Shown one piece after another: positions 8,336-17,555 of a stretch of DNA of 50,671 nt. Both the position numbers and the translations under genes were made by a program. The DNA is from Clostridia bacterium (GTDB lineage: Bacteria; Bacillota; Clostridia; Oscillospirales; Acutalibacteraceae), in assembly GCA_017436225.1 (NCBI GenBank), contig JAFSDM010000009.1, forward strand, positions 1 to 50,671, in the 5' to 3' direction. How positions within the stretch are numbered: position 1 is the stretch's first letter; each line of letters begins with the position of its first letter. The notes beneath the pieces were generated by a model, which saw nothing but the letters and a program-made list of their open reading frames with translations, was not told the DNA's origin and did no database searches.

Positions 8336-11300
8336 TTATCTTGTACAAGTAAGTGACAACTGCTTCTCAACAGGTAGAGTAAAGGTATAAGATATATCGT
8401 TATTATCTGTTAAAATAATTTGGGTTCCCTTAGCATTAGTTCCAATATATGTTGGGTTATTACCTCCGCTTCCAACTGCCTGTTTGCTTGTAACACTTGT
8501 AGAACTAAAGGTAAAGGTCATGTCTGAAGCTGTGCCGGCGCTTTTAATTACAAATGAGCCTGACTTAAATTTATTACCTGCACTTACAAGTTCTACGGTT
8601 ATATAAGAAGCATCAAATCCATTACAGTCACAACCGGAGCTCTTTGCCTCAAAATAGCAAGTAGCAGAAAGTCCGTCAGCACTTATGGTATTGGATTTAT
8701 TTTCAGTCTCATCAGCTCCGGGTGATTTTTGCACCTTAAAGGACGTTCCTACCGCGGGATCAGTTTCTGTGAATTTTACTGTAGGCGCAACCGAGAATAC
8801 AGTATAGCTTGGTGCGTTACCGGCGTTAATATTTTCCTGAATAACAACCTGTTTTCCGCTTTCATCTTCAAGAGTGATTTCTACCTTGCCATCTGTTTTA
8901 TACATACCTGCTATAGAAATATTTTTTGTATTTTCATTAGGCTTGATGGTATATTTGCTTCCGTTATTAGAAAGAAGCTCATATGATGTTTGAGCGGTAG
9001 AAGTAAGGTTGGTCCAGCTTGCAGAATCCATTGTGTAACTACCAAAAGTATTAGTTACCGTTCCGCCACTAGCTGGTTTTGCGCTAGTTGAATCAAAGCT
9101 GTAATTCAACTTAATTTTAGTAACATTAATTCCATAATCGCTGAGCGGCTTTTTAGCGCTGCCTGCGGTAATATCAAGCTCTAAATTACCAAGCGTATGG
9201 GTAGTTCCGAAGGTGGCAGTTACCTTTCCATCGGTTTTACCAAATTCCTTGCTGGTATTAAGCGCTGAATCGCTAAACGCCACGTTAATATCACTAACTA
9301 CACGAATTGTAGTTTCGGTTGTTTCGCCCTCGGCGGTAATATCATCTATTGTCCACTCAAGCCACTTAATGTAGTAATTATCTGCTACTGTATAAAGCGG
9401 TTTGGTTTCTGTTGCGGTATCGGGACCGTTTTCAATAGAACCATCATAAAGGGTATTATCCCTACCACCGTAAACGTTGGTCATATAAAGTCTATCTAAG
9501 GTCCATGTACCGCTCTGACTTCCTTCTATAATCGGTAAAACAAAGGTGAATACCTGTTCATCGCCCTCATCTGACATAACACCGCGAACGTAATAGGTTG
9601 TGCCTGATTCATTTTTAAGTGCCGCATCTAATGTTGCCGAATCGGCATTCTTCATACGAACGGCGAATTTAGCAGAATTATTAAGCGCAAATACCTCGCC
9701 AAAGCCCTCTTTACTTACATACTTAGGCGGATTAGAGGAAATAGCGGTAATGGTAGGTGCTATAGCCGCCTCATTAAGGCTATTGTTTTCGCCCTGAACA
9801 TCAATAGAAACGTAGCTATAATTATAAATACCCGCCTTTGATAAACGGAAAATGCCCTGATAGGCTTGCGCCGAAGGGTTCCATACCATTTTTTCGCTTA
9901 AGCCCTGCTCTTGCACGCCAGAGCCGTTGTTGGAATAATAGAGCCATACGTTGTCTAAACCGCCAATACGTTCACCGCTGTCATCCTTAATGATTAGGGA
10001 CATATTTATATCACGGATTTCATCGGTTTCAAGGGCAAAGTTAGTATGGTCTGCATAAACGCTGGCAGTAAGTCCAAGATAAAGCTTAAGTGAGATATGA
10101 TTTCTTTCCTCCAAGCCGAAATACTGATCATCTAACTCAAGGTAATCCATAACGTAATCACCTGAAGTTCTAAAGTCGGCTGTACCAACCCATTCACCGC
10201 CAACCTTGCGTGTGAAATAAACGGTAGTACGGTTACCCGTATCCTGATGGATAAAGGCGCCCTTAACCGAAGTGGGCAATTTTTTAGGGTCGTTACTTGC
10301 AAAAGTAAGGCTTAAAGAGGTTTCATAGTTTTTATTGGTAGTCATAAAGGTTTTGCCATTATCAACACAGGTTAAACTGTTAATGGTAAAGCCTTCAACC
10401 GAGAATACAAGAGGTTCGTGCGAAAGTTCATAAGCAACGCCATCTAGGAATACTTCTCTAAGTATATACCTACCCGGCGATTCAAAGGTATGTTGCCCGA
10501 CCCACTTGCCCTCGGCATTCACCTCGAATACCATTTTGGTCTGTCTAATACCCTGAGTGCTATTGATTTCACGAAGGAAGTATGCTTCTACTCTTGAAGG
10601 AGTGTAACCATCAACGGTAACAACTACGGTTTTTGTAAGTAATGCGGGGGTAGGTGTATCAAAAGGAACGGTGGTATCGCCTTCCATTACTGCTGATACA
10701 CTGCACTTGGATTCCATAAGAATTGGGTCATCCATTGCATCTAAATCTGCAGTAGTGCCAAACTGAAGGTTAAGCTGACCTTGAATTTCGCCTGCTGCTA
10801 AAACCTGATCGTTGGTAAGACCAACACCATCCAAATAAACCAGGGCGGAAATAAAGGTTGCTTCATTTTGATTAAGACTTGTGATGGTATAAATTGGGTT
10901 GCCATCACTACCTGTGATGGAATTACTTGTGGTAGAAAGCACAAGAGGTACGGTTACTTTACCGGTTGCCTCAAAGCGATTATCTACATCCATATAAGCA
11001 GTAGCAAGTAAGTTGCCGTTTTGGTCTACAAATGCTATACGGAAATGTCTAAGAAGCTGTAAAGATTTTTCCTGATCTTCAGGGGATGATGCATAGAAGG
11101 TATAGCAGCTACCTGCGCCCTGAGTTGTGCTATCTCCATCTAACATAACGTTTTCTGAAGAATCCCATACTCTGTTTACTCCGTTATATCCAACAACGTA
11201 TTTGACCGTTTCTTTTAAAAGGGTAGCGTTGGTTATTTCTTCAGTGGTGCCCATTGCATCGCCCGGTACACCATATTCTAGGTCATAGTAATAGTAGGTA

Positions 11301-12940
11301 TCGCCTTCTAAATAGGCAGAATACTGCTCACCATCAAAGGTTATGGTATAAATATTATAGGATTTATTGTTAATTGTTCTTGTAACAATTTCTTCTCGCT
11401 CCTCATAAACGGGGCTACCTTGAAGTATTAAATGAGAATTAGCAGCGTTTGTACGAACAAAGAAATCTAAAGCCAAGCCAAAGGTATCTTTAGCCATTGG
11501 GTCGGTACCTTTAAAGTTGGTTGCACCTGAAATAGCCTGATTATACTCTGTCGCAAGCATAAATTTTTCTGTATTTTTAGGGTTGGAAGCATAGGTTATA
11601 ACGGTACCTGACATCTTTTTAGACATACCGTAAACGGATACCTTTAAAGAGATGCTTTTTGACTGAACCTTGGTTCCTGAAAGTTGGTCAACGTCTTTAA
11701 GGTAACCCGACTGCACCTCTACAACAACACTGCTTTTACCTGCAAGGTCCAGAATTGCAGAACCACCCAAGCTACCTAAAGCGGTGCCATCAATCTTAGA
11801 AGTAGCAATATTTACAACGTTATTTACTATAGGATAAAGTTCGGGCTTTTTATCTTCTTCGGCCGTTGTTGCTAGATTTTCCCAAACAACATCGGTACGA
11901 CCGCGCAAAGCATCTAGCTTTGCAATATCTGTTTTAAGGTTTGTGTATTTAGTGCGAAGGGTGGTAAGCCAGTTTTTATTAGCGGGAACAACTGCGGCTT
12001 CGCCCTTATCGTTCTTTGTGGCAATTTTAGCATTAAGTTCTGTTTGAGCTAAGTTGAGCAACTGATCGCCTGTGAATTTATTAGCCTCATAATACCCATT
12101 ACCCATACGGCGTATAAGCTGAATATTATAAGTTTCTGCCAAGGCATCGGCAATAAGTTCCATATTGCCCTTGAGCATTGTCATCATTTCATAGATTGAA
12201 TCTAGATGCTCGGGGTCGATTTTGATTTCTTTTTCAGCGCTACCAAGTTTTTGGTTTACCATTTCCTGTACGTATTGCTGCATTAAGACACCAAGGTCAT
12301 CAATCTGAGAAGAAGTCGCAATATTTTGCAGGTCAGTTTGAGCCGATTTAATTTTAATGTTTGCACTGTCAACACGATTTGCCAATGCAGTATCACCGCC
12401 AGCATCACCATAGATTACAGATGCAATAGTGCGAACACCGTAATTTACGTTTTGAGCCAAAAAGCTCTGAGTTGCGGCATCCCAACCGGCAAAAGCAAAG
12501 TCACTCTCTAAAGTGTCTACACGACCGTCTGCGCCATAACCCGCTGCATAAAGTGGGCTTTCTAAAAGAGAGTTGGTATTAAGGGTTGCAGGACGTAAAA
12601 CGATATTTTCCAAACCGTATACAGGGTCGCCCAAGTTAATAAGGTTACCCCACGTAATGTTTTTGCGCAACAAGTCCTTGCCGCTATCTCCTACCGCTGA
12701 ATCTTCAGGCAAGGTTATTTCGGCGCCATTTGCTAAGGCAATTTCCAAGTTACCATTAGCGGTAATTGTGGTGTTCATTCCCTTTATTTCAGGATTTGTA
12801 GAAAGCACAATCCAAGCAAAAGATGATGATACCATCATAACCACTGCAACCAATAATAAAACTAAGGCAGCACTAACCTTCTCCCGCATATGCGGAAGTT
12901 GCGCTTTGTATTTATTTATAAGTCGTTCAGTCTCTCTCAT
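8336..12940 (-). CDS. Giant SipW-type secreted surface protein (1534 aa), paralogue of the 672-aa protein
   Basis: A 1534-residue protein. After a basic N-terminus, residues 22-39 form a hydrophobic helix ending in SSSFAWIVLST (38-48), the small-residue/aromatic junction seen in SipW-dependent substrates. The first roughly 790 residues parallel the 672-residue protein at 24495-26513: both have ANGNLEIAL, ITWGNLI(N/D)L, YGADGRV/YGSDGRV and a closing LNLQF segment. The C-terminal half (about 740 residues) is extra and contains several beta-rich Ig-like stretches with recurring GxW-type openings. There is no C-terminal anchor, repeat array or catalytic motif. The start is fixed by GGAGG 6 nt upstream of ATG. 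It is probably an exported fibre-associated or tip/adhesive subunit; the family is not recognised beyond the signal motif. Confidence 0.8.
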   Translation of the reverse strand: MRETERLINKYKAQLPHMREKVSAALVLLLVAVVMMVSSSFAWIVLSTNPEIKGMNTTITANGNLEIALANGAEITLPEDSAVGDSGKDLLRKNITWGNLINLGDPVYGLENIVLRPATLNTNSLLESPLYAAGYGADGRVDTLESDFAFAGWDAATQSFLAQNVNYGVRTIASVIYGDAGGDTALANRVDSANIKIKSAQTDLQNIATSSQIDDLGVLMQQYVQEMVNQKLGSAEKEIKIDPEHLDSIYEMMTMLKGNMELIADALAETYNIQLIRRMGNGYYEANKFTGDQLLNLAQTELNAKIATKNDKGEAAVVPANKNWLTTLRTKYTNLKTDIAKLDALRGRTDVVWENLATTAEEDKKPELYPIVNNVVNIATSKIDGTALGSLGGSAILDLAGKSSVVVEVQSGYLKDVDQLSGTKVQSKSISLKVSVYGMSKKMSGTVITYASNPKNTEKFMLATEYNQAISGATNFKGTDPMAKDTFGLALDFFVRTNAANSHLILQGSPVYEEREEIVTRTINNKSYNIYTITFDGEQYSAYLEGDTYYYYDLEYGVPGDAMGTTEEITNATLLKETVKYVVGYNGVNRVWDSSENVMLDGDSTTQGAGSCYTFYASSPEDQEKSLQLLRHFRIAFVDQNGNLLATAYMDVDNRFEATGKVTVPLVLSTTSNSITGSDGNPIYTITSLNQNEATFISALVYLDGVGLTNDQVLAAGEIQGQLNLQFGTTADLDAMDDPILMESKCSVSAVMEGDTTVPFDTPTPALLTKTVVVTVDGYTPSRVEAYFLREINSTQGIRQTKMVFEVNAEGKWVGQHTFESPGRYILREVFLDGVAYELSHEPLVFSVEGFTINSLTCVDNGKTFMTTNKNYETSLSLTFASNDPKKLPTSVKGAFIHQDTGNRTTVYFTRKVGGEWVGTADFRTSGDYVMDYLELDDQYFGLEERNHISLKLYLGLTASVYADHTNFALETDEIRDINMSLIIKDDSGERIGGLDNVWLYYSNNGSGVQEQGLSEKMVWNPSAQAYQGIFRLSKAGIYNYSYVSIDVQGENNSLNEAAIAPTITAISSNPPKYVSKEGFGEVFALNNSAKFAVRMKNADSATLDAALKNESGTTYYVRGVMSDEGDEQVFTFVLPIIEGSQSGTWTLDRLYMTNVYGGRDNTLYDGSIENGPDTATETKPLYTVADNYYIKWLEWTIDDITAEGETTETTIRVVSDINVAFSDSALNTSKEFGKTDGKVTATFGTTHTLGNLELDITAGSAKKPLSDYGINVTKIKLNYSFDSTSAKPASGGTVTNTFGSYTMDSASWTNLTSTAQTSYELLSNNGSKYTIKPNENTKNISIAGMYKTDGKVEITLEDESGKQVVIQENINAGNAPSYTVFSVAPTVKFTETDPAVGTSFKVQKSPGADETENKSNTISADGLSATCYFEAKSSGCDCNGFDASYITVELVSAGNKFKSGSFVIKSAGTASDMTFTFSSTSVTSKQAVGSGGNNPTYIGTNAKGTQIILTDNNDISYTFTLPVEKQLSLTCTR

Positions 12941-12958
12941 TTTTAACCTCCGTGAAAA

Positions 12959-14173
12959 TCAACGATAATCTACAAAAAATCGAACTACTGATTGATTAAA
13001 ATTAAAACCGTTGTACGATTGCTTAATAACTAACTGATATGTCCCCGCGGGTTGCAAACCGGTTGGAACACTGATTTGAAATTTACCGCCATCATCATTT
13101 TGGGTAACGGCAATTTTTAAGTTTTCACTTTGTGCGATTTTGCTATAAACACCATTAGACAACTTTTGAAGCTCCCAGCTAAACTGAACGCCGCTTGTCT
13201 GCCCATCGTTCCATTTAGAATCTTTTAAACCGCTGGGCTCTGAAACTGTTACGGTAAACGGCTTGTTTTTATTTACAATGGGCTCTTTGCTTACCGATAA
13301 AGTTAAAGGATCTTTTTGCGATTTTACAGAAAAGCTTATTTCTGACTGATGCTCATAAGAACTACCAATGGTTATTTTATACGGATTTGCGGTGCCGCCG
13401 TTACGGTCAATCAAAATTTCCTCCGCCGAGCTGGTAGTACGCGGACAATAAATAACGCTGTTTCTAACCAAGGCAACGCCCTGCGGATAGGTTTTATTAT
13501 AATAACGAGTTCCTTTAGCAAAGCTACCACTGAGATTTCCACCCTGCGCTACGTAGGTTCCACTTGCGCTGGAAGGAATTACAAAGGAAAGGTGAAAAAG
13601 ATTGCTTGTTAAAGAACCTTCGGATGATTCAAATTTAGGTGCCGAAGTTGCTCCCGAGCAGAGCGCATCAGGATTTAAGGCAATAAGATAACGCGCAGAT
13701 TTTGTAGGTTTTGTGGCGCCTTCGGGAGTCCACTCAACATTCATATATGCAACGCCGCTACGTTGCTGCGCCGAAATAATTAAAGAAAATGGAAGGTCTA
13801 TGCGGCCATCCTTTTCATCAACCTGAACTACGGAAGTAAAGGAAGAATTTACCTCTAATGCAATATCATTTTTTTGCGCAGTTGTGCCATCAAAAGAAAA
13901 GGTCATTTTACCTTTAAGAGCGCCCGCTTGTTGCAAAACAACGGTAGACTCTAAGTCGTCGCCGCCCTGCTCCCAACATCCAAAGTCATAGATCTTGCAA
14001 ATTTCTGCCACGGTAGATGGATTGTTTGCTTCTCCATACAAGGTGGAAATAACTCCGCTAAACTGATAACGGGCAGATGCAACTCCAATAAAGCTTAATC
14101 CAATGCCAAGCATTAGAAATAGGCTTATAGCAACAATCGCAATATGGAGTTTTTTGTTTTTGTGCTCTGCCAC
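12959..14173 (-). CDS. SipW-type signal-anchored surface protein (404 aa)
   Basis: A 404-residue exported protein starting with GTG behind AAGGAG. Residues 10-32 form the hydrophobic segment, followed by GVASARYQFSG, a variant of the small-residue/aromatic cleavage region found in its neighbours. The mature part is Ser/Thr/Gly-rich and predicted beta-rich, with an Ig-like C-terminal region (residues about 290-400, ending VVRFFVDYR). No enzymatic motif is visible. It is separated by 12 nt from the 172-residue gene upstream and 18 nt from the giant gene downstream, so co-expression is likely. It is best described as a minor surface subunit of unknown family. Confidence 0.75.
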   Translation of the reverse strand: MAEHKNKKLHIAIVAISLFLMLGIGLSFIGVASARYQFSGVISTLYGEANNPSTVAEICKIYDFGCWEQGGDDLESTVVLQQAGALKGKMTFSFDGTTAQKNDIALEVNSSFTSVVQVDEKDGRIDLPFSLIISAQQRSGVAYMNVEWTPEGATKPTKSARYLIALNPDALCSGATSAPKFESSEGSLTSNLFHLSFVIPSSASGTYVAQGGNLSGSFAKGTRYYNKTYPQGVALVRNSVIYCPRTTSSAEEILIDRNGGTANPYKITIGSSYEHQSEISFSVKSQKDPLTLSVSKEPIVNKNKPFTVTVSEPSGLKDSKWNDGQTSGVQFSWELQKLSNGVYSKIAQSENLKIAVTQNDDGGKFQISVPTGLQPAGTYQLVIKQSYNGFNFNQSVVRFFVDYR

Positions 14174-14185
14174 TGTTTAGTCTCC

Positions 14186-14704
14186 TTATTTTTCTACTAA
14201 CATTAGCCTTAGCATCGCTTGTTCAGATGCACCTTGCACCGTTATGCGCATACTTTTGGCTTCATTTGTTTGAAAACTTAACTCTCCGTTTGCGGTTTGA
14301 AAAGTATATTCAGAGCCGCCACCCATTTGAGAGTATAAGATAGTGCCTTCAGAAATTGCTTCTCTACTAGCCGTATATGTGGTTGAATCCACCGTTAGAC
14401 TAACGGTTGCAGTTTGATTAAAGCCTTCGGTTGCGGTAAGTCGCAAATATGCGGCAAGATTTGACCTAGCCTTTGCCGATTTTGAAAGAGTAAAGTCTAA
14501 AACCATACCGTTTGAAGTTTTTTGCCAACCGTTTTGCGATGAAATTGAATAGCTACCCGTTTGGGCTAAAGTTTTAGCCTGAAAGGTGAAATTTTTTTCT
14601 ACCGCTGATTTATATCTTGAATAGGTTACGCTAGATAAAACCGCCGCAACCATAAGCAAAACAACAAGGCAGATAATTTGAACTTTTCTTTTTGTTTTAA
14701 GCAT
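14186..14704 (-). CDS. Small SipW-type surface protein (172 aa)
   Basis: A 172-residue protein with a basic start (MLKTKRK), one hydrophobic helix at residues 8-25 and the junction SSVTYSRYKS. A compact beta-rich mature domain of about 135 residues follows, ending in an MRITVQG...AMLRLMLVEK strand pair. Its size and organisation resemble TasA/camelysin-type subunits, although the primary sequence match is weak. An AAAGGGG ribosome binding site precedes ATG. The short length and position among larger paralogues suggest a minor subunit or cap. No catalytic residues or Cys are evident in the mature part. Confidence 0.72.
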   Translation of the reverse strand: MLKTKRKVQIICLVVLLMVAAVLSSVTYSRYKSAVEKNFTFQAKTLAQTGSYSISSQNGWQKTSNGMVLDFTLSKSAKARSNLAAYLRLTATEGFNQTATVSLTVDSTTYTASREAISEGTILYSQMGGGSEYTFQTANGELSFQTNEAKSMRITVQGASEQAMLRLMLVEK

Positions 14705-14725
14705 TTTATCCGCCCCTTTTGCTTA

Positions 14726-16837
14726 TTACTGATTTTTACTAACTACAAAACGACCATCTTTTTGACTGCAGGAATAATCCTTTGCGGTAAATGCCGAAAC
14801 ATCGTGACTAAAGCTACCGCCTGTTATTTCAACCTTATATTTAGGGTTGTTTAACTCATAAACCAAGACTGCGTTTTGGTGATGAGAAGTGAAAGACGAC
14901 TCTCCGCCGATTGTTACTGTGGTGGGGTAGTCATAGCCTGTTTCAACATATAAAGCCGCTCCAACATCGGAAAAACCATTGCCTTCAAATTTTGGTAATT
15001 GAATGGTTGACTCAGGATTATCTATCTTTAATGCTTCAACGGTGCTATCTATAACGGTTATGAAACCACCTTTAACAACAAGGGGCGTAATGCCTTCAAT
15101 TTTGGTTGATTCAACCAAAAGTTTGCTTTCCTTTTGGGGATGATAAATACCCGCATAGGTAGCTTTAATAGAGCTGTTTTTCACCGTTATATTGGTACCA
15201 AAATTACCTGCGGCTAAAACGCTACCATTACCAACAATACCGTAGTCTCCGGTGCTTACAATATCGGTGTTTTCTATATTAAGATAAGTATATGCGTTTG
15301 TAACACTACCGTTACCCTTTATAAACACGCCCGAATCGGAACAACTAATAGAGCAGTCTATAATATTCATAACAGTATCGGTGTTTTTAGCGGTTTGGTC
15401 GGCAACCCAAATGGCATCGCCCACATCACAAATGGTAATCCCGCTAAGCGCAACCATACTTCCTTCGGCGGTGATGAGCGCACCTGTATGGGATTCATTA
15501 CCCGCAATGGTGCCATTCATCATACTTAATGATGAGCCTTCCTTCATTGCTATAATTGTGCCTGTAAGATTGGTAGTAATGGTGTTTTCTGACAAGTTAA
15601 TAATCTTTTGTTTGCCGTTTGTTATATCAATTTCTTCGTGGATTTCAATATCGCTTGAAAGAACCACCATATTATGTGTGTCGTCGGTTAAAGCGGTGCG
15701 TAATTCTTCTTCAGTGCTTACGGTTACAGAATTTAGCTTCTTTTGTTCAGCTAAAATATGCAAGTTAGTATTGAACTGCCTTTTTGCTTCGGCACTCGTA
15801 TTACCCAAATTGGTATCTACAACACTTTCATACTCTATTTCGCTAAGAGTACATAAGTATATCCAAACGCCGCTTCCATTTTCATCCACCGAAACGGGAT
15901 AATAAACCTTGCCATCGGAAGTGATTTTTGCCGCGCCGTATTTTCCTGCATAACCATCAGTAGCGGTTATTTTATTTAAAAAGGAAGAAAGGCTTGTTGT
16001 ACCGTCAACCGTTTGAAGTTTGTCATCCTTAAATGTAGCCGACTCAAAATCATAAACAATAGGTCGGAGATATTCGTTAACTGAGGCGGAATCGGCAGTA
16101 ACCGTTCCGTTAAAATAATAGCCCAAAACGTCATAAACCCATTCCCACATTAAAGGGGAAGCGCTATTTTCGTTTAAAAATAGCTTTTGCTTAGCAAGTA
16201 CGGTGTATGAATACTCTTCTGCGCTATTAACGTAAACTTTATTTACCGTTTCTTCATTACGAACAACGGTATCCTCAACGTAAAAATAAACGCGTTTGCG
16301 CATATCGGCAATATCGTTATATAAAGGAACCTTGCTAACGCTAAAGCTAACGTCAATAAGACCCTCGCTGGAATTATAAACCTCTACATCAAGGGCACCT
16401 TTTTCACCCGGAGCGATATTCGCAAGTTGATTTTTAAGATTAATGTTTTCGTCCATACCCCATTCTGTAACGTTAAAAACAAGGCCTGTGGACTGAATAA
16501 CATTGGTGTGCCAAGCGGCAGTCATAGCAAAAACCATAACGCCTGTTAGCACTATTGCAACGCCCGAAAGTAATAGCTTACCAAGCATTGAACGCTTGAT
16601 TTTTTCTTGAGGTGTTTCGTTTTCACTACCAAAAAGTATTTTAACCGAAACAAATTCCCAAGCCTTTAAAGCCTTTTGTTTAATAGCCTTCAAAAAATTG
16701 CTTACGGACTTCTTTTTTTCATTTAAGGGAAGCTTTAAAAAGCTTTTAGTTTTCGCCAGTAGATGCAGCTTTCGTGCCTTCGCTATCCAACTGCGGAGCA
16801 TCGCTATTAACTTTTCCACAGTTGTTTTGAACATCAT
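14726..16837 (-). CDS. Signal-anchored surface protein with right-handed beta-helix domain (703 aa)
   Basis: A 703-residue protein with an unusually long basic, helical cytosolic N-terminus (residues 1-85), a transmembrane segment at 87-107 and the junction AMTAAWHTN. A beta-rich domain like that of the neighbouring subunits follows. Residues about 385-640 form a parallel beta-helix of the pectate-lyase superfold type, with short repeated strands such as TYLNIENTDIVSTGDYGIV and TNITVKNSSIKATYAGIYH. No pectate lyase catalytic set can be recognised. The start ATG has AAGGAG 7 nt upstream, so the 92-nt overlap with the signal peptidase gene is real and out of frame. The beta-helix suggests glycan binding or structural length. 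Confidence 0.78.
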   Translation of the reverse strand: MMFKTTVEKLIAMLRSWIAKARKLHLLAKTKSFLKLPLNEKKKSVSNFLKAIKQKALKAWEFVSVKILFGSENETPQEKIKRSMLGKLLLSGVAIVLTGVMVFAMTAAWHTNVIQSTGLVFNVTEWGMDENINLKNQLANIAPGEKGALDVEVYNSSEGLIDVSFSVSKVPLYNDIADMRKRVYFYVEDTVVRNEETVNKVYVNSAEEYSYTVLAKQKLFLNENSASPLMWEWVYDVLGYYFNGTVTADSASVNEYLRPIVYDFESATFKDDKLQTVDGTTSLSSFLNKITATDGYAGKYGAAKITSDGKVYYPVSVDENGSGVWIYLCTLSEIEYESVVDTNLGNTSAEAKRQFNTNLHILAEQKKLNSVTVSTEEELRTALTDDTHNMVVLSSDIEIHEEIDITNGKQKIINLSENTITTNLTGTIIAMKEGSSLSMMNGTIAGNESHTGALITAEGSMVALSGITICDVGDAIWVADQTAKNTDTVMNIIDCSISCSDSGVFIKGNGSVTNAYTYLNIENTDIVSTGDYGIVGNGSVLAAGNFGTNITVKNSSIKATYAGIYHPQKESKLLVESTKIEGITPLVVKGGFITVIDSTVEALKIDNPESTIQLPKFEGNGFSDVGAALYVETGYDYPTTVTIGGESSFTSHHQNAVLVYELNNPKYKVEITGGSFSHDVSAFTAKDYSCSQKDGRFVVSKNQ

Positions 16838-17525
16838 TCTGCATCTCCTTTCTTAACTCTTCTTCAACCTTTTTATAAAGTTCTGTATATTCCTGCTCGG
16901 AAATCGGCTCAGGATTTTGGCTTTTTTGTTCATCTAACTGCTTATTCGCAGCAACAATGGCTTCCTTCATATTTTTAATAGCATCTTTAAAAATCCATAT
17001 TGCTATTAAAACAACCGGAAGAATAATACATGCTAAAAATCCGAAATCACTGGTTAAAAAACGAATTATTTCTGCCATTTTGCTCCCATCTCCTGTATAG
17101 TTAGTAACACGGCCTATTAGTTGTTTTTCGCTCACCAAGGTTGCATCCACAATCGGATTTGCATCACCCTTAGTTTGCAAAGCAATAGTACCATCGGGAT
17201 TTGTATAAATCGCAATAACACGGTGGGTAATAATCTTAGGTCCCTGTCCAATTTCGTTAGACCTAAAGCAAATTATATCATTTTCTTTAATTTCTTCAAT
17301 CTCTACCTGCTTTGAAGTAAGCAGTGCGCCAACGGGAATTTCGGGCTCCATACTTCCCGTTACTACGCGGAAAACACTAGTTCCAAAGAAAGAAACGTAG
17401 CCCGTTGAAAGGCTTTGAAGTGTGAAAAACAAACAACAGGCAACGGCGATAATGAGTAACAAGGTGGAAAAGCCTGAGATTAAGCGAATCTTTAACCTGC
17501 TTTGTATTTTTTTTAATATATTCAC
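16746..17525 (-). CDS. SipW-like (Ser-His, archaeal/ER-type) signal peptidase I with cytosolic tail
   Basis: A 259-residue membrane peptidase. Transmembrane segment 1 is at residues 15-36. The nucleophile Ser58 is in VTGSMEPEIPVGA, and the catalytic His101 is in IITHRVIAIY in place of the bacterial Lys. The third box is KGDANPIVD (119-127). Transmembrane segment 2 is at about 160-179. This is the SipW class that processes TasA/camelysin-type exported proteins. A charged C-terminal extension of about 80 residues is predicted in the cytosol and is not needed for catalysis. The start is GTG with GGGAG upstream. It lies between the 443-residue subunit and the beta-helix protein, both probable substrates. 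Confidence 0.9.
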   Translation of the reverse strand: MNILKKIQSRLKIRLISGFSTLLLIIAVACCLFFTLQSLSTGYVSFFGTSVFRVVTGSMEPEIPVGALLTSKQVEIEEIKENDIICFRSNEIGQGPKIITHRVIAIYTNPDGTIALQTKGDANPIVDATLVSEKQLIGRVTNYTGDGSKMAEIIRFLTSDFGFLACIILPVVLIAIWIFKDAIKNMKEAIVAANKQLDEQKSQNPEPISEQEYTELYKKVEEELRKEMQNDVQNNCGKVNSDAPQLDSEGTKAASTGEN

Positions 17526-17555
17526 ACGCCATCTTCTCCCTACCTAAAGCCAAAC

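Noticed and set aside
15381-15902. 173-residue plus-strand frame inside the beta-helix gene
   Set aside because: It is opposite a strong CDS with signal anchor and ribosome binding site; no family features.
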